The position numbers were made by a program, and so were the translations under genes. Below are positions 19,808 through 29,494 of a stretch of DNA of 64,000 bases, piece by piece; the first letter of the stretch is position 1, and the number at the start of each line of letters is the position of its first letter. The DNA lies in contig JAQBQL010000237.1 in NCBI GenBank assembly GCA_028287035.1, forward strand, positions 1 through 64,000, read 5' to 3'. The notes under the pieces are model-generated. The model searched no databases and was not told where the DNA came from. It was given only the letters and a program-made list of their open reading frames with translations. This DNA comes from Labilithrix sp. (lineage in GTDB: Bacteria; Myxococcota; Polyangia; Polyangiales; Polyangiaceae).

Positions 19808-21613
19808 TCAGCTCCTCTTCTTCGCGTTCGCGGCGCGCCCGAGGGAGGCCGAGCCGCCGGCCCGCGAGCGCGCGGAGGCGATCGCGTCCCGCTCGTGCTG
19901 CTGGCCCTCGGCCCGGCGGCGCGCGTCGGAAAGGGCGCGCCGCGTCGCATCGACGTCGCTGGCGTGGTCCGCCTCGAGCTCGGCGATCCGGGCGCGAAGC
20001 GCCGCCTCCTTGCGGCGGAGCAGCTCCTCGCTCTGGGCCTCGTCGGTCTTGCGCTGGGTCTCCTCCTGCGCGAGGCGCGCGTCGTGGAGGACCCGCGCGG
20101 AGCCCGTGAGGATGCCGTCCGGACCCGGGTACACGTCGACGAGCCGTATCCCCTCGTCGGAGGTCACCATCTCGCGCACCTGGTTCGAGTGGCTCATGCC
20201 GCGGGACTTGATGACGTAGAGGCCGCGCGTCCGCTCGCCCTGCACCTCGACGTCGCGAACCTCGATCCACGTGTCGATCAAGGACGAGATGCCGACGTCG
20301 GTGTGCTGCGCGCCCTTCGCTGGCGTGAGGTAGGTCATGAAGCCGGTGATCTGCTTCTTCTTCAGGGCGTCGAAGAGGCGCACCATCATCGCCTTCACGT
20401 CGCGTGGCGTGCCCGCCGTGATGAGGCTCGAGATCGGGTCGACCACGACGAGCTGCGGGCCGAACATGTCGATCTGCTTGTGCATCGTGAGGAGATGCAT
20501 CTCGAGCCCGTACAACGAAGGACGGGTCGACCGGATCTCGAGGAGGCCCTTCTTGCGCCAGCGCTCGAGGTCCACGCCGAGCGACCGCATGTTGCGGATC
20601 ATCTGGGACGGCGACTCCTCGAACGCGAAGATGATGGCCCGCTCGCCGCGCCGGCACGTCGCGTCGACGAGCCTTGCCGAGAGCGCGCTCTTGCCGGTGC
20701 CCGCCGAGCCCGAGACGAGGATCGTGCTGGTGCGGAAGTAGCCTTCGCCGCCCAGCATCTCGTCGAGATCCGCGACGCCGGTCGGGATGCGGTCGCGCGA
20801 CACCTCGTAGTCGAGGCTCACGCTCGTCAGCGGGAGGACGGAGATGCCCTGCGCGTCGATGAGGAAGGGGTACTCGTTCGTGCCGTGGCTCGACCCGCGG
20901 TACTTCACGACGCGCAGCCGTCGCGTGGTGACGAGATCCTCGATGCTGGTGTCGAGGAGGATGACGCAATCGGAGACGTACTCCTCGAGCCCGTGGCGCG
21001 TCAGCATGCCCTGGCCACGCTCGGCGGTCACGATGGCGGTGAGGTCGTGGTCGCGTAGCCAGCGGAAGAGACGCTGCAGCTCGGCGCGGAGGACCGCCTC
21101 GTCGCGAAGGCTCGCGAACAGCACCTCCAGGGTGTCGATGACGATGCGCTTCGCCTTCACCGAGGCGACCGCCGCCTCGATGCGGACGAAGAGGCCGTCG
21201 AGCGTGTAGCTCCCCGCCTCCTGGATGTCCGACGGGTTGATGTAGACGTGGTCGACCGCGAGCTTCCGGTCGGCCTGGAGCTGCGCGAGGTCGTAGCCGA
21301 GCGAGGCGACGTTCGCGGCGAGATCGTCGACGTTCTCCTCGAAGGCGATGAGAACGCCGGGCTCGTCGAAGCGGTCGATGCCTCGCACGAGGAACTCGAT
21401 GCCGAAGATCGTCTTCCCGCAGCCGGGCCCGCCGCACACGAGCGTGGGGCGTCCTGCCGGGAGGCCGCCGTTCGTGAGCTCGTCGAAGCCCGGGATGCCG
21501 GTGGGCGCCTTCGGTAGGGGTGGACGGCCGGCGCGCCGGCGGGACGGTCGAGGGGCGGCGCCCCGGGAGGCAAGGGAGCTCTTCGTGCGCTGCGTTTTTT
21601 TCTTCGTGGCCAT
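19808..21613 (-). CDS. KaiC-like clock-type ATPase (second copy)
   Basis: A 601-residue double KaiC protein. Walker A GGPGCGKT (61-68) and GSAGTGKS (302-309); both catalytic Glu pairs are present (Glu92-Glu93 in AFEEN, Glu332-Glu333 in AFEES). The CII phosphorylation site aligns as Thr438, Ser443, Ser444, against Thr426, Ser431, Thr432 of Synechococcus KaiC, so dual phosphorylation is possible. [12 protein letters not shown] matches the A-loop approach. Residues about 515-580 form a charged coiled coil absent from clock KaiC, then a basic tail. It starts 12 bases after the unknown upstream gene and is followed by two kaiB genes and a kinase. No kaiA is seen. Confidence 0.93.
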   Translation of the reverse strand: MATKKKTQRTKSSLASRGAAPRPSRRRAGRPPLPKAPTGIPGFDELTNGGLPAGRPTLVCGGPGCGKTIFGIEFLVRGIDRFDEPGVLIAFEENVDDLAANVASLGYDLAQLQADRKLAVDHVYINPSDIQEAGSYTLDGLFVRIEAAVASVKAKRIVIDTLEVLFASLRDEAVLRAELQRLFRWLRDHDLTAIVTAERGQGMLTRHGLEEYVSDCVILLDTSIEDLVTTRRLRVVKYRGSSHGTNEYPFLIDAQGISVLPLTSVSLDYEVSRDRIPTGVADLDEMLGGEGYFRTSTILVSGSAGTGKSALSARLVDATCRRGERAIIFAFEESPSQMIRNMRSLGVDLERWRKKGLLEIRSTRPSLYGLEMHLLTMHKQIDMFGPQLVVVDPISSLITAGTPRDVKAMMVRLFDALKKKQITGFMTYLTPAKGAQHTDVGISSLIDTWIEVRDVEVQGERTRGLYVIKSRGMSHSNQVREMVTSDEGIRLVDVYPGPDGILTGSARVLHDARLAQEETQRKTDEAQSEELLRRKEAALRARIAELEADHASDVDATRRALSDARRRAEGQQHERDAIASARSRAGGSASLGRAANAKKRS

Positions 21614-21625
21614 GACGTTCGTTTC

Positions 21626-22462
21626 TCAGTCGTCCCGGTGCCCGAGGTCGAGGTGCTCGAGCTGCGCTGCCACCGCGTCCCCGAGCACGTCCTGCTGGAG
21701 GCGCTTCGCGTCGCCGAAGAACGCGGTCGCGACCACCGCGTCGAGCTGGCGTGTACCAACGAGCGCGAACGCCTCCTCGGCGGTCGACACCGCCTCCGCA
21801 TAGGTGACCCGTTCGGGCTCGCCCTCGGGCTCGCGGAGGCGCTTGCCGAAGTACTGCATGGCGAGGTTGCGGGCGCGCGCCTGGTGGTCCCCCGTGACGA
21901 CGACCTGCAGGCGTCGCCGCTCGTCAGAGGTGAACGTGGCGAGGACCTCGTCCACGATGCGGTCGAGCGACGCGAGCTGGAGCTTCGTCGCGTGCGAGGT
22001 GAGGGCGAGCAGCGTCGGGCCGACCTCGCGCGCGTACGTCTCCTGCTCCTCGCGGTCGGGGAGCGAGGAGAGCGCGCGCTCCGCGAACCTGCCCGTCACG
22101 TCGAGCACGCGCTCCACGTCGGCGAGCGCCTCGGGCTCGAGCCCCTCGTCGCCGGCACGCGCGCGGGCCTCTGCGACCCGGGCGCGGAGCGGCTCGAGCT
22201 TCGCCCTCGCCTCGGCCAGCGAGCGCGTCCCGAGGCGGAGCAGCGTGAGGAAAAGTGCCACCGGCGCATGCGCTGCCGATTTGAGGACGTGCGAGGCGTG
22301 CGGCACGAACGTGTGCGCGCGGCGGCCGCCGCGATGGAACACGACGAGCTCGTCGCCCACCACGGCGAGCACCGGCGGGGCCTCCTGCGGGACGCGCGCC
22401 GCGTCGTACTGCGCGTGAAACGCCCGGTTCAGGACGTCGAGCGGCGGCGACGCGAGATCCAT
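21626..22462 (-). CDS. conserved-looking protein of unknown function heading the kai operon
   Basis: A 278-residue soluble protein. I do not recognise a family. The N-terminal half has a beta-rich part (PVLAVVGDELVVFHRGGRRAHTFV) and hydrophobic LFLTLLRL. The rest is mostly helical with many charged residues, including LLALTSHATKLQLASLDRIVDEVL. The start at 22462 (MDLASPPLDVLNRAF) is right for a domain start; the longer frame upstream is nonsense-like and runs into the divergent gene. Its stop is 12 bases before kaiC, so it is probably a KaiC-associated component. Confidence 0.7.
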   Translation of the reverse strand: MDLASPPLDVLNRAFHAQYDAARVPQEAPPVLAVVGDELVVFHRGGRRAHTFVPHASHVLKSAAHAPVALFLTLLRLGTRSLAEARAKLEPLRARVAEARARAGDEGLEPEALADVERVLDVTGRFAERALSSLPDREEQETYAREVGPTLLALTSHATKLQLASLDRIVDEVLATFTSDERRRLQVVVTGDHQARARNLAMQYFGKRLREPEGEPERVTYAEAVSTAEEAFALVGTRQLDAVVATAFFGDAKRLQQDVLGDAVAAQLEHLDLGHRDD

Positions 22463-22568
22463 GCCGCGCGATCCTAGCGGACACGCGGCCTTCGTTCGAC
22501 GCTCCTCTCGGCCGCAGCGCGTGATCGTGCGCGCGCGTCGCGGCACCACGATTGCAGCCTGGCGCCGG

Positions 22569-23846
22569 ATGTTCAGCCGCCGTGACTTCCTGAGCAGCAC
22601 GGGCGCCGCCGTCGTTGCCACCGGAGCCTTCGGGCTCGTCAACTGCAGCACCTCGAGCGCGACCGCGCAGGGGACGGGCAGCCGGACGCCGCCGGGGCCC
22701 ATCAAGCTTCCGCGTCTGTTCGACGGGAGCGAGCAGGAGTCCGAGGCCATGCCTGCGCCGCTCGCTCCGGACGCCCGGGTCGGCGTGGCGGTCGTGGGTC
22801 TCGGTCGGCTCTCGCTCGAGGCGATCCTCCCCGGCATCGCAGCGAGCAAGCGCTGCCGCCTCGTGGGCCTCGTGAGCGGCGAGCGCGCCAAGGCGCAGAC
22901 GGTGGCCGCGCAGTACGGCGTCTCCGCGCGCTCGATCTACGACTACGCGAACATGAAGAACATGCGCGACGATCGCGCGATCGAGCTCGTCTACGTCGTG
23001 CTCCCGAACAGCATGCACGCGGAGTACACGGCGAAGGCGTTCGAGGCCGGCAAGCACGTGCTCTGCGAGAAGCCGATGGCGAGCACGGTCGCGGAGGCGC
23101 AGTCGATGATCGACGCGTCGGAGAAGGCGAAGAAGAAGCTCATGATCGCCTACCGGCTCCAGTACGAGCCGCACCATCGCGAGGCGATCCGCATGGCGCG
23201 CGCCGGGGAGCTGGGCCGCCTCGTCGACCTCGTCGCCAGCAACGGCCAGACCCAGGGCGACCCCGCGCAGTGGCGCCTGCGAAAGGCGATGGCCGGCGGC
23301 GGCGCGCTGCCCGACATCGGGATCTACTGCCTGAACGCCGCCCGCTATCTGACCGGGGAGGAGCCCGTCGAGGTCGCCGGCATGATGCACTCGACGCCCG
23401 GCGATCCGCGGTTCACCGAGGTCGACGAGCACGTGTCCTTCAGCCTGCGGTTCCCGTCGGGCCTGCTCGCGTCCTGCTCCTCTTCCTACAGCGCGCACCA
23501 GACGAAGACGCTGCGGCTGCTCGGGGACCGCGGCTGGGCGGACTTCGATCCGGCGTTCTCGTACGAGGGGCTGCAGCTCAGGGTCGGGAAGAAGCAGACG
23601 GGCGGCGACGACGAGGAGATCGCGGTGCGCCGCATGAAGGCCCCGAACCAGTTCGCGGCGGAGATGGACCACATGGCATCGTGCATCCTCGAGGACCGCC
23701 GGCCGCACACGCCGGGTGAGGAGGGGCTCCAGGACATGAAGCTGATGGCCGCCATCTACGAGGCGATGCAGAACGGGCGCACCGTGAAGCTCCCCGCCGT
23801 CCCCGGAAAGGATGCGTTCCGCGGGCCTCCACCCGCCGCCGGCTGA
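22569..23846 (+). CDS. Tat-exported Gfo/Idh/MocA-type oxidoreductase
   Basis: A 425-residue NAD(P)-dependent sugar or polyol oxidoreductase like glucose-fructose oxidoreductase. A twin-arginine signal (SRRDFL, residues 3-8) is followed by a hydrophobic stretch to about residue 25 and a possible lipobox Cys26, so it folds with cofactor and is exported. The Rossmann motif VAVVGLGRLS starts near 73; the family signature is CEKPMAST at 166-173. The C-terminal domain has GGGALPDIGIYCLNAARYL. ATG 22569 puts the Tat motif at the N-terminus. The substrate is unknown. Confidence 0.9.
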   Translation: MFSRRDFLSSTGAAVVATGAFGLVNCSTSSATAQGTGSRTPPGPIKLPRLFDGSEQESEAMPAPLAPDARVGVAVVGLGRLSLEAILPGIAASKRCRLVGLVSGERAKAQTVAAQYGVSARSIYDYANMKNMRDDRAIELVYVVLPNSMHAEYTAKAFEAGKHVLCEKPMASTVAEAQSMIDASEKAKKKLMIAYRLQYEPHHREAIRMARAGELGRLVDLVASNGQTQGDPAQWRLRKAMAGGGALPDIGIYCLNAARYLTGEEPVEVAGMMHSTPGDPRFTEVDEHVSFSLRFPSGLLASCSSSYSAHQTKTLRLLGDRGWADFDPAFSYEGLQLRVGKKQTGGDDEEIAVRRMKAPNQFAAEMDHMASCILEDRRPHTPGEEGLQDMKLMAAIYEAMQNGRTVKLPAVPGKDAFRGPPPAAG

Positions 23847-23853
23847 GCGGCGA

Positions 23854-24780
23854 TCACGTGTCCCGCGGCCGCCGCGTGCTCTTCAGGATGCCGTCGACGA
23901 CGACCAGCGCGACGAGAAGGAGCGCCCCGCCGTAGAACCGAGCGCCGAGCCCCTCCTCGTTCCGCCAGATCAGGAAGGCGAATGCGATGCTGTACACCGG
24001 CTCGAGCGCGATCGAGATCGCGACGGAATAGGGCGAGAGCGTCTTCAGGACCCGCAGCGACCAGAGCCACGGGAGCAGGGTGCACACGACGGCGAGCACC
24101 GCGAGGAGCGTCCAGTCGCGGAGGCTGACGTCCCACGGCAGGACGAAGTGGCCGACCGAGGAGCCCACGAGAGGAAACGCGATCGCGCAGACCACCGCCG
24201 CCGACGCGAGCTCGTAGAACGTCATGCGCTCGGCGCGCTCGACCCTCGCGAGATGACCGTTCCACGTGCCGAACGCGGCCGAGAACACCGCGGATCCGAG
24301 GCCCATCGCGTAGCCGAGCGGCGTCGCGCGCGTGCCGAGCCGCAGGATGAGGAGGACGCCGACCACGACGAGCGCGCCGAACGCGAGCTCGTGGCGCCGC
24401 GGCGGCCGCCGGAAGAAGACCGGCTCGAAGACGGCGGTGAAGAAGGTCACCGACGACAGGCAGAGGACGGCGATCGCGACCCCCGCCTCCTTCACCGCGC
24501 CGTAGAAGAGCACCCAGTGCAGCGCGACGAGGACGCCCGCTCCCGCGAGCTCGGCCGCGCGCCGCGCCGGCACGCCGAACGGGATGCGGCGCCGCACCAG
24601 CACGAGCGCCATCAGGAGCGAGACCACGACCACGCGGTAGAAGACGAGCGGCAGCGCGCCGATCGAGATGCTCTTTCCGAGGATCGCGGTCATGCCCCAG
24701 AGCAGCACCGTGAAGTGCAGCAGCGCGTGCGCGCGGCGCCGGGAGAGGGGCGGGGAGTCGTCGGGAGGGAGGGTCGTCAC
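23854..24780 (-). CDS. EamA/DMT-family membrane transporter
   Basis: A 308-residue inner-membrane protein with ten predicted helices in two EamA halves (first about residues 17-140, second about 154-296). Typical features are LLWGMTAILGK in helix 1, FYGAVKEAGVAIAVLCLSS in helices 3-4, and LEPVYSIAFAFLIWRNE near helix 9. Such proteins export amino acids, nucleotides or other metabolites; the substrate is not predictable. The start is GTG at 24780. It converges with the oxidoreductase with 7 bases between stops. Confidence 0.9.
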   Translation of the reverse strand: MTTLPPDDSPPLSRRRAHALLHFTVLLWGMTAILGKSISIGALPLVFYRVVVVSLLMALVLVRRRIPFGVPARRAAELAGAGVLVALHWVLFYGAVKEAGVAIAVLCLSSVTFFTAVFEPVFFRRPPRRHELAFGALVVVGVLLILRLGTRATPLGYAMGLGSAVFSAAFGTWNGHLARVERAERMTFYELASAAVVCAIAFPLVGSSVGHFVLPWDVSLRDWTLLAVLAVVCTLLPWLWSLRVLKTLSPYSVAISIALEPVYSIAFAFLIWRNEEGLGARFYGGALLLVALVVVDGILKSTRRPRDT

Positions 24781-24975
24781 GTCGTGTTCTGCGTCGGTGC
24801 TTCGCAGACCACGACGCCGGCGTCATGCCCTTCCTGCGCCACCGGTGACGCAGCCCCGGTCATTCGACGCGGTGCAGCAAAAACTCGGCGATTTCCTTTC
24901 CGCGTCGCGAGCATTCTTTGAGATAGCGTCCCTGGTACGCGAGTGCCCTGGGTGCACTCTCGGAAAGGATTCGAC

Positions 24976-27966
24976 GTGAAGAAGTACCTTCCGCTTGTAG
25001 GTCTTGTCGTGGTGGCGGCCTGTACGCCCGACATCGCCGAGGACTCCGCGCCGACCGGCGAGATCATCGCCGAGTTCGACCCCGCAAACTCGGTGATCCC
25101 GACTCCGAACGATCTGATTCCCAAGGTGGACGGCCACCTCGCGATTCCCGATCAGCCGGGCGATTCCGAGGCTCAGAAGCAGTTCAATCGCGAGTATCTC
25201 AACACGCTCGACAACTTTCCCGCGGCGAGCACCGCGACGGCGCACACGTCCGGCGAGCTGAACCCCGCCACCGTCACCGCGCAGAACGTCCTCGTGATCG
25301 ACATCACGAACCCGCAGCTGCCGGTCCCCGTCGCCGTGAAGCCGGCTTACGCGAACAAGCAGATCAGCGTGGCGCCGCCCGAGGGCGGGTGGACGCGTGG
25401 TCATCAGTACGCGGTCGCGCTCCTCGCCGGCGAGACGGGCCTCCGCGGCGCCAACAACGAGGTGGTCATCGGGTCACCGACGTGGTCGCTCGTGTCGAGC
25501 ACCACGCCGCTCGTGTCGTGCACGGACCAGGCGACGCTCAGCGGCGACTGCAAGCCGACGGTCGACATCATTCCCACCACGAAGTCGGGGTTCGCCGACC
25601 AGCTCGTCGATCAGACGGCGAAGGCGAAGCAGCTCGAGCAGATCCGGCTCGCCTACGCGCCGCTCCTCGACAAGCTGCAAGGGCTCCTCGGCAAGTCGCG
25701 TAGCGACGTGCCGCTCGGCTGGACGTTCACGATCGCGGACGCCGCCGAGGTGACCTTCGATCCCGCAACCAGCACGATCCCGTTCCCGAACGACGTCGTG
25801 CGCACCGGGCCCGGCGGAACCGTGGCGCTCCCCAGCCCCGCGACCGGCAAGGTGCCGACCGCCGCGGAGTGCGCAGCGGCCAAGGACACCGCGACGCTCC
25901 TCATCTGCGGGCTCAACACGCTCGACGGCTTCTCGACGCTCGTGCCGCCGGTCAGCGAGAACTCGCCGACGCGCGGCGCGGTGAGCGCCGGCTCCCTGAT
26001 CGACGAGAAGACGCTCGACACGAAGACGGTCGGCCTCGTGCCGGTCGCCTCGACGGCCCCTGACGCCGAGCGCACCGCGCCGAGCTACACGCCCTGCATC
26101 AACTGCGTGTCCTCGCAGCCCGTCATGGGCACGACGGTGCCCGTCCAGCCGCAGCAGCTCCAGTGGAAGCTGAACGCGCCGCTCGACGAAAAGACCACGT
26201 ACCTCGGCTACGTCACGAACGGCGTGAAGGACGACAAGGGCAAGGCGGTCGTTCCGAGCCCGACGTTCGCGCTCCTCCGCTCGACCTCGCCGCTCTCGGT
26301 CGGCGGCAAGACGCAGGTGACCCTCCTCACCGATCCGCAGTCGGCCCAGCTCGAGCAGCTCCGGCTCGCGCTCGCACCGGCGTTCGCCGGCCTCGAGAAG
26401 GCGGGCGTGCCGCGCACGTCGGTGACCCTCGCGTTCCCGTTCACCACGCAATCCGAGGCGACGGTCCTCGACCAGCTGTACACCGTCCCGGCGCAGGCGA
26501 AGGCGATGGGGCTTCCGGACTATCCGCTCGTCACGCGCGACGCGACGGCCACCTACACCGGGGCGGCAGGCGCTTCGGGTATCCCGATCGGAAACGTCGG
26601 GAAGTTCTACGCCGGCCAGTTCCTCTCGCCGCTCGGCATCACGGGCGCGAGCGGGACGTTCAATCCCGGCCTCACGGGCGCCAAGCCGCAGCCGATCAAC
26701 TTCGCGATGGCGGTTCCCTCCGCGCCGGCTCCGGCGGGCGGGTACCCGGTCACGATCTTCGGCCATGGCTTCACCGGCAACCGCAACAACTTCCTCGCGA
26801 TCGCCAACGCCCTCACCGGCGCGGGTCAGGTCGTGATCGCGTCCGACGTCCTCTTCCACGGTGACCGCACGTCGTGCACCGGCTCGAAGTCGGCGACCGG
26901 CGCGGCGAGCGACGACGCCTCGTGCGCCGACCCGACGATCATGAAGTGCGACGAGGGCACCTACGGGTCGACGACCAACTTCGGTCAGGGCCTGTGCGTC
27001 CTGCGCGATGACGCGGTTCGCGCGGCCTGCGCGCCGAGCCCCACAGATCCCCTCGGCGACGGCGTCTGCGCCGTGGCGGGCCAGGGCCGCTGCGCCGCCG
27101 ATGGCAAGTGCCAAGGCGCGAACGCCGGCTTCCTCGCCGGCGGGACCGGCGCTCCGGCGATCAGCGGCTGGAACATCTTCAACTTCTCGAACTTCTTCGC
27201 GACGCGTGACAACCTCCGCCAGCAGGTCATCGACCTCTCGCAGCTCACGTCGATCCTGAAGAGCACCGACCCGAAGAAGCTGGGTAACCAGGTCGCGGCG
27301 GTGAACGGCGGCACGCCGCTGAACCTCGACCCGACCAAGATCAACTACGTCGGCCAGTCGCTCGGCGGCATCCAGGGCACGCTGTTCAACGCCGTGTCGC
27401 CCGACACGCAGAACGTCGTCCTCAATGTCCCGGGCGGCGCGCTCGTCTCGATCATCCTGACCGCTCCGTCGTTCGCCGCGCAGAAGCAGGCGCTCTACGA
27501 CACGCTGGCCGGCCAGGGCCTCCTCCCGGGCACCGCGGCGTTCGATCAGTTCATCGGCTTCGCGCAGTGGATCATCGATCCGGCGGATCCGGCGAACATG
27601 GGCTACCGCCTCACGCACCCGGCCGACGCGGGCAACGGCGTCACGTCGCCGTCGCCCACGCGCAAGGCCTTCATCCAGTTCATCGAAGGCGACGAGACCG
27701 TGCCGAACGGCTCGAACTTCGCGCTGGTCGCTGCGGCGAACCGCACCTTCAACCCGGCGGCGCCGCCGAGCTTCGGCTGCCAGGCTCCGCTCTTCTGTTA
27801 CGAGTTCACCGAGGCTGGTGACGGCTTCGACAAGACGACGGTGCCGACGAACAAGCGCCATCCGTTCCTGCTCGTTCCGCCCGCGGCCACGGCGGTCGGC
27901 GTCGGTCTCACGACCAAGGCGCAGACCCAGGCCGCCACGTTCGTCGCGACCGGCAACTTCCAGTGA
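24976..27966 (+). CDS. large surface lipoprotein lipase, VolA-like
   Basis: A 996-residue lipoprotein with lipobox VVAAC (Cys16). The first 500 residues contain repeated 'bacterial Ig-like' segments (two start with EFDPA/TFDPAT...IP.PND). The C-terminal half is an alpha/beta hydrolase: oxyanion-hole motif FGHGFTGNRNNF (His597), nucleophile Ser795 in GQSLGG, probable acid Asp906 in EGDETVPN and base His962 in NKRHPF. The layout agrees with VolA-type virulence-factor lipases, surface lysophospholipases of Vibrio. The start is GTG 24976 with AAAGGA 6 bases upstream. A FadL gene follows after 17 bases, as in the VolA-FadL operon. It should release fatty acids outside the cell. Confidence 0.85.
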   Translation: MKKYLPLVGLVVVAACTPDIAEDSAPTGEIIAEFDPANSVIPTPNDLIPKVDGHLAIPDQPGDSEAQKQFNREYLNTLDNFPAASTATAHTSGELNPATVTAQNVLVIDITNPQLPVPVAVKPAYANKQISVAPPEGGWTRGHQYAVALLAGETGLRGANNEVVIGSPTWSLVSSTTPLVSCTDQATLSGDCKPTVDIIPTTKSGFADQLVDQTAKAKQLEQIRLAYAPLLDKLQGLLGKSRSDVPLGWTFTIADAAEVTFDPATSTIPFPNDVVRTGPGGTVALPSPATGKVPTAAECAAAKDTATLLICGLNTLDGFSTLVPPVSENSPTRGAVSAGSLIDEKTLDTKTVGLVPVASTAPDAERTAPSYTPCINCVSSQPVMGTTVPVQPQQLQWKLNAPLDEKTTYLGYVTNGVKDDKGKAVVPSPTFALLRSTSPLSVGGKTQVTLLTDPQSAQLEQLRLALAPAFAGLEKAGVPRTSVTLAFPFTTQSEATVLDQLYTVPAQAKAMGLPDYPLVTRDATATYTGAAGASGIPIGNVGKFYAGQFLSPLGITGASGTFNPGLTGAKPQPINFAMAVPSAPAPAGGYPVTIFGHGFTGNRNNFLAIANALTGAGQVVIASDVLFHGDRTSCTGSKSATGAASDDASCADPTIMKCDEGTYGSTTNFGQGLCVLRDDAVRAACAPSPTDPLGDGVCAVAGQGRCAADGKCQGANAGFLAGGTGAPAISGWNIFNFSNFFATRDNLRQQVIDLSQLTSILKSTDPKKLGNQVAAVNGGTPLNLDPTKINYVGQSLGGIQGTLFNAVSPDTQNVVLNVPGGALVSIILTAPSFAAQKQALYDTLAGQGLLPGTAAFDQFIGFAQWIIDPADPANMGYRLTHPADAGNGVTSPSPTRKAFIQFIEGDETVPNGSNFALVAAANRTFNPAAPPSFGCQAPLFCYEFTEAGDGFDKTTVPTNKRHPFLLVPPAATAVGVGLTTKAQTQAATFVATGNFQ

Positions 27967-27983
27967 GCGCAGGAGAACCCTTC

Positions 27984-29354
27984 ATGAAGACACGAATCCT
28001 AGGGATCACCGGCGTCGCCACCCTCGGCGCATTCTTCTCGCTCTCGACGGTCGGCGCGTCCGACGCGCACGCTGCCGGAACCGCGCTCGACATCCAGGGC
28101 GCACGCGCCACCGGTATGGCGTCCACGACCACGGCGTGGATCGACGACTCGTCCGCCATCTTCTTCAACCCTGCCGGTATCGCGCAGGGCAAGAAGCTGA
28201 TGGTCGAGGCGGGCGTCAACATCGTCATCCCGAGCTTCAGCATCACGCCGTCCAACGGCGGCGCGAAGGCCTCGACCGAAGGCATCGTCACCCCGTTCCA
28301 GGTCTACGCCTCGGGCGGGATCACCGAGAACCTGTCGGTCGGCGTCGGCGTGTTCACGCCGTTCGGTCTCGACGTGAAGTGGCCGGCCGGCTGGGCGGGC
28401 CGCAGCCTCATCACGGAGAGCTCGCTGCGCACGTACTACATCAACCCGACCGCGGCCTACCGGATCGGGCCCGTGCGCATCGGCGCCGGTCTTCAGATCG
28501 CGCGCGGCACCCTCGAGCTCCAGAAGGACCTCAACTTCGGCAACGACACCTACGGCCACGCCGACCTCGGCGGCGGCGCGTGGGGCGTCGGGTACAACGT
28601 CGGCGTCCAGGTCGAGGCCATCAAGCAGTACCTGAACTTCGGCGCTCACTACCGGAGCGCGGTGAAGCTCGACTTCGACGAGGCGAAGGCGCACTTCTCG
28701 AACGTCCCGCAGTCCTTCCAGGCCGAGCTGCACGACCAGCCCGTCATGGGCTCGGTCACGCAGCCCGACTCGCTCGCGATGGGCGTGTCGAGCAGGGTGC
28801 TGAAGGACCTGAACCTCGCGGTCGACGTGGTGTGGATGGGGCACAGCAAGCTGCGCTCCGTCGACCTCAACTACCCCGAGGATGCGTCGGGCTCGCTGAA
28901 CAGCTCGCAGCCGAAGCACTGGCACGACACCGTCAACTTCCACATCGGCGCCGAGGGCAACATCGGCAAGCACTGGCAGGCCCGCGGCGGTGTCCTCATC
29001 GATCCGTCGCCCTCGCCGGACAACACCCTGACGCCGGACATCCCGGACTCGACGCGCGTGAACCTCGCGGCCGGTGGCACGTACCGCACGGACTTCGGCC
29101 TGCACGTCGACCTCGGCTACCAGTTCATCGCGCTGACCGGCAAGACGAGCACCGTCCCGCAGCTTCCCGGGGACTACGGCGGCTTCGTCAACATCATCGG
29201 CATCACCGTCGGCTACACGACGCCGGACAAGAAGAAGGACGACGAGCCGCCGCCGCCCTCCGACATCCCGCCGCCCCCGGCCGATCCGAACCCGCCGGTC
29301 GTCGCTCCGGCGCCCGCGGATCCGAACGCGCCGGCGCCCGCACCGGCCTACTGA
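27984..29354 (+). CDS. FadL/OmpP1-type outer-membrane fatty-acid channel
   Basis: A 456-residue outer-membrane beta-barrel. The signal peptide ends near residue 30 (SDAHAAG). The mature N-terminus has the FadL signature: GARATGMASTTTAWIDDSSAIFFNPAG, the NPA-type hatch motif. GVGVFTPFGLDVKW and repeated amphipathic strands follow. The last 35 residues are a Pro/Ala/Asp-rich tail (PPPPSDIPPPPADPN and so on), unusual because porin barrels normally end in an aromatic residue. AGGAGA lies 7 bases before the ATG. Cotranscribed with the VolA-like lipase, it should import the fatty acids released by that enzyme. Confidence 0.9.
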   Translation: MKTRILGITGVATLGAFFSLSTVGASDAHAAGTALDIQGARATGMASTTTAWIDDSSAIFFNPAGIAQGKKLMVEAGVNIVIPSFSITPSNGGAKASTEGIVTPFQVYASGGITENLSVGVGVFTPFGLDVKWPAGWAGRSLITESSLRTYYINPTAAYRIGPVRIGAGLQIARGTLELQKDLNFGNDTYGHADLGGGAWGVGYNVGVQVEAIKQYLNFGAHYRSAVKLDFDEAKAHFSNVPQSFQAELHDQPVMGSVTQPDSLAMGVSSRVLKDLNLAVDVVWMGHSKLRSVDLNYPEDASGSLNSSQPKHWHDTVNFHIGAEGNIGKHWQARGGVLIDPSPSPDNTLTPDIPDSTRVNLAAGGTYRTDFGLHVDLGYQFIALTGKTSTVPQLPGDYGGFVNIIGITVGYTTPDKKKDDEPPPPSDIPPPPADPNPPVVAPAPADPNAPAPAPAY

Positions 29355-29361
29355 CCACCGC

Positions 29362-29396
29362 CCTCGTTCGTCCCGCGGACCGCGGGACGAGCGAGG
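29362..29396 (+). terminator. long GC-rich hairpin after the FadL gene
   Basis: Bases 29362-29378 pair with 29380-29396 around A29379, 17 positions with one T-G wobble (CCCGCGG core), starting 8 bases after the stop codon. No T run follows directly; it probably works together with the next hairpin. Confidence 0.5.
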
Positions 29397-29408
29397 CATC
29401 GGCACCTC

Positions 29409-29448
29409 CATCGCGCGTACTCCTCACGGGGTACGCGCGATGTCTTTT
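29409..29448 (+). terminator. intrinsic terminator between the FadL and che operons
   Basis: A perfect 12-bp stem, CATCGCGCGTAC (29409-29420) with GTACGCGCGATG (29431-29442), a 10-base loop, then TCTTTT (29443-29448). This is a textbook rho-independent terminator for the lipase-FadL operon. It ends 46 bases before the first CheW start. Confidence 0.82.
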
Positions 29449-29494
29449 CACGGATTTGGAAAGCCGCGTACCCTGGCGATGGGGGTTCGTCGCG

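Noticed and set aside
25474..27861. 795-codon open frame antisense to the VolA-like gene
   Set aside because: Arg/Glu/Val-rich shadow of the lipase gene; no motif and no plausible start.
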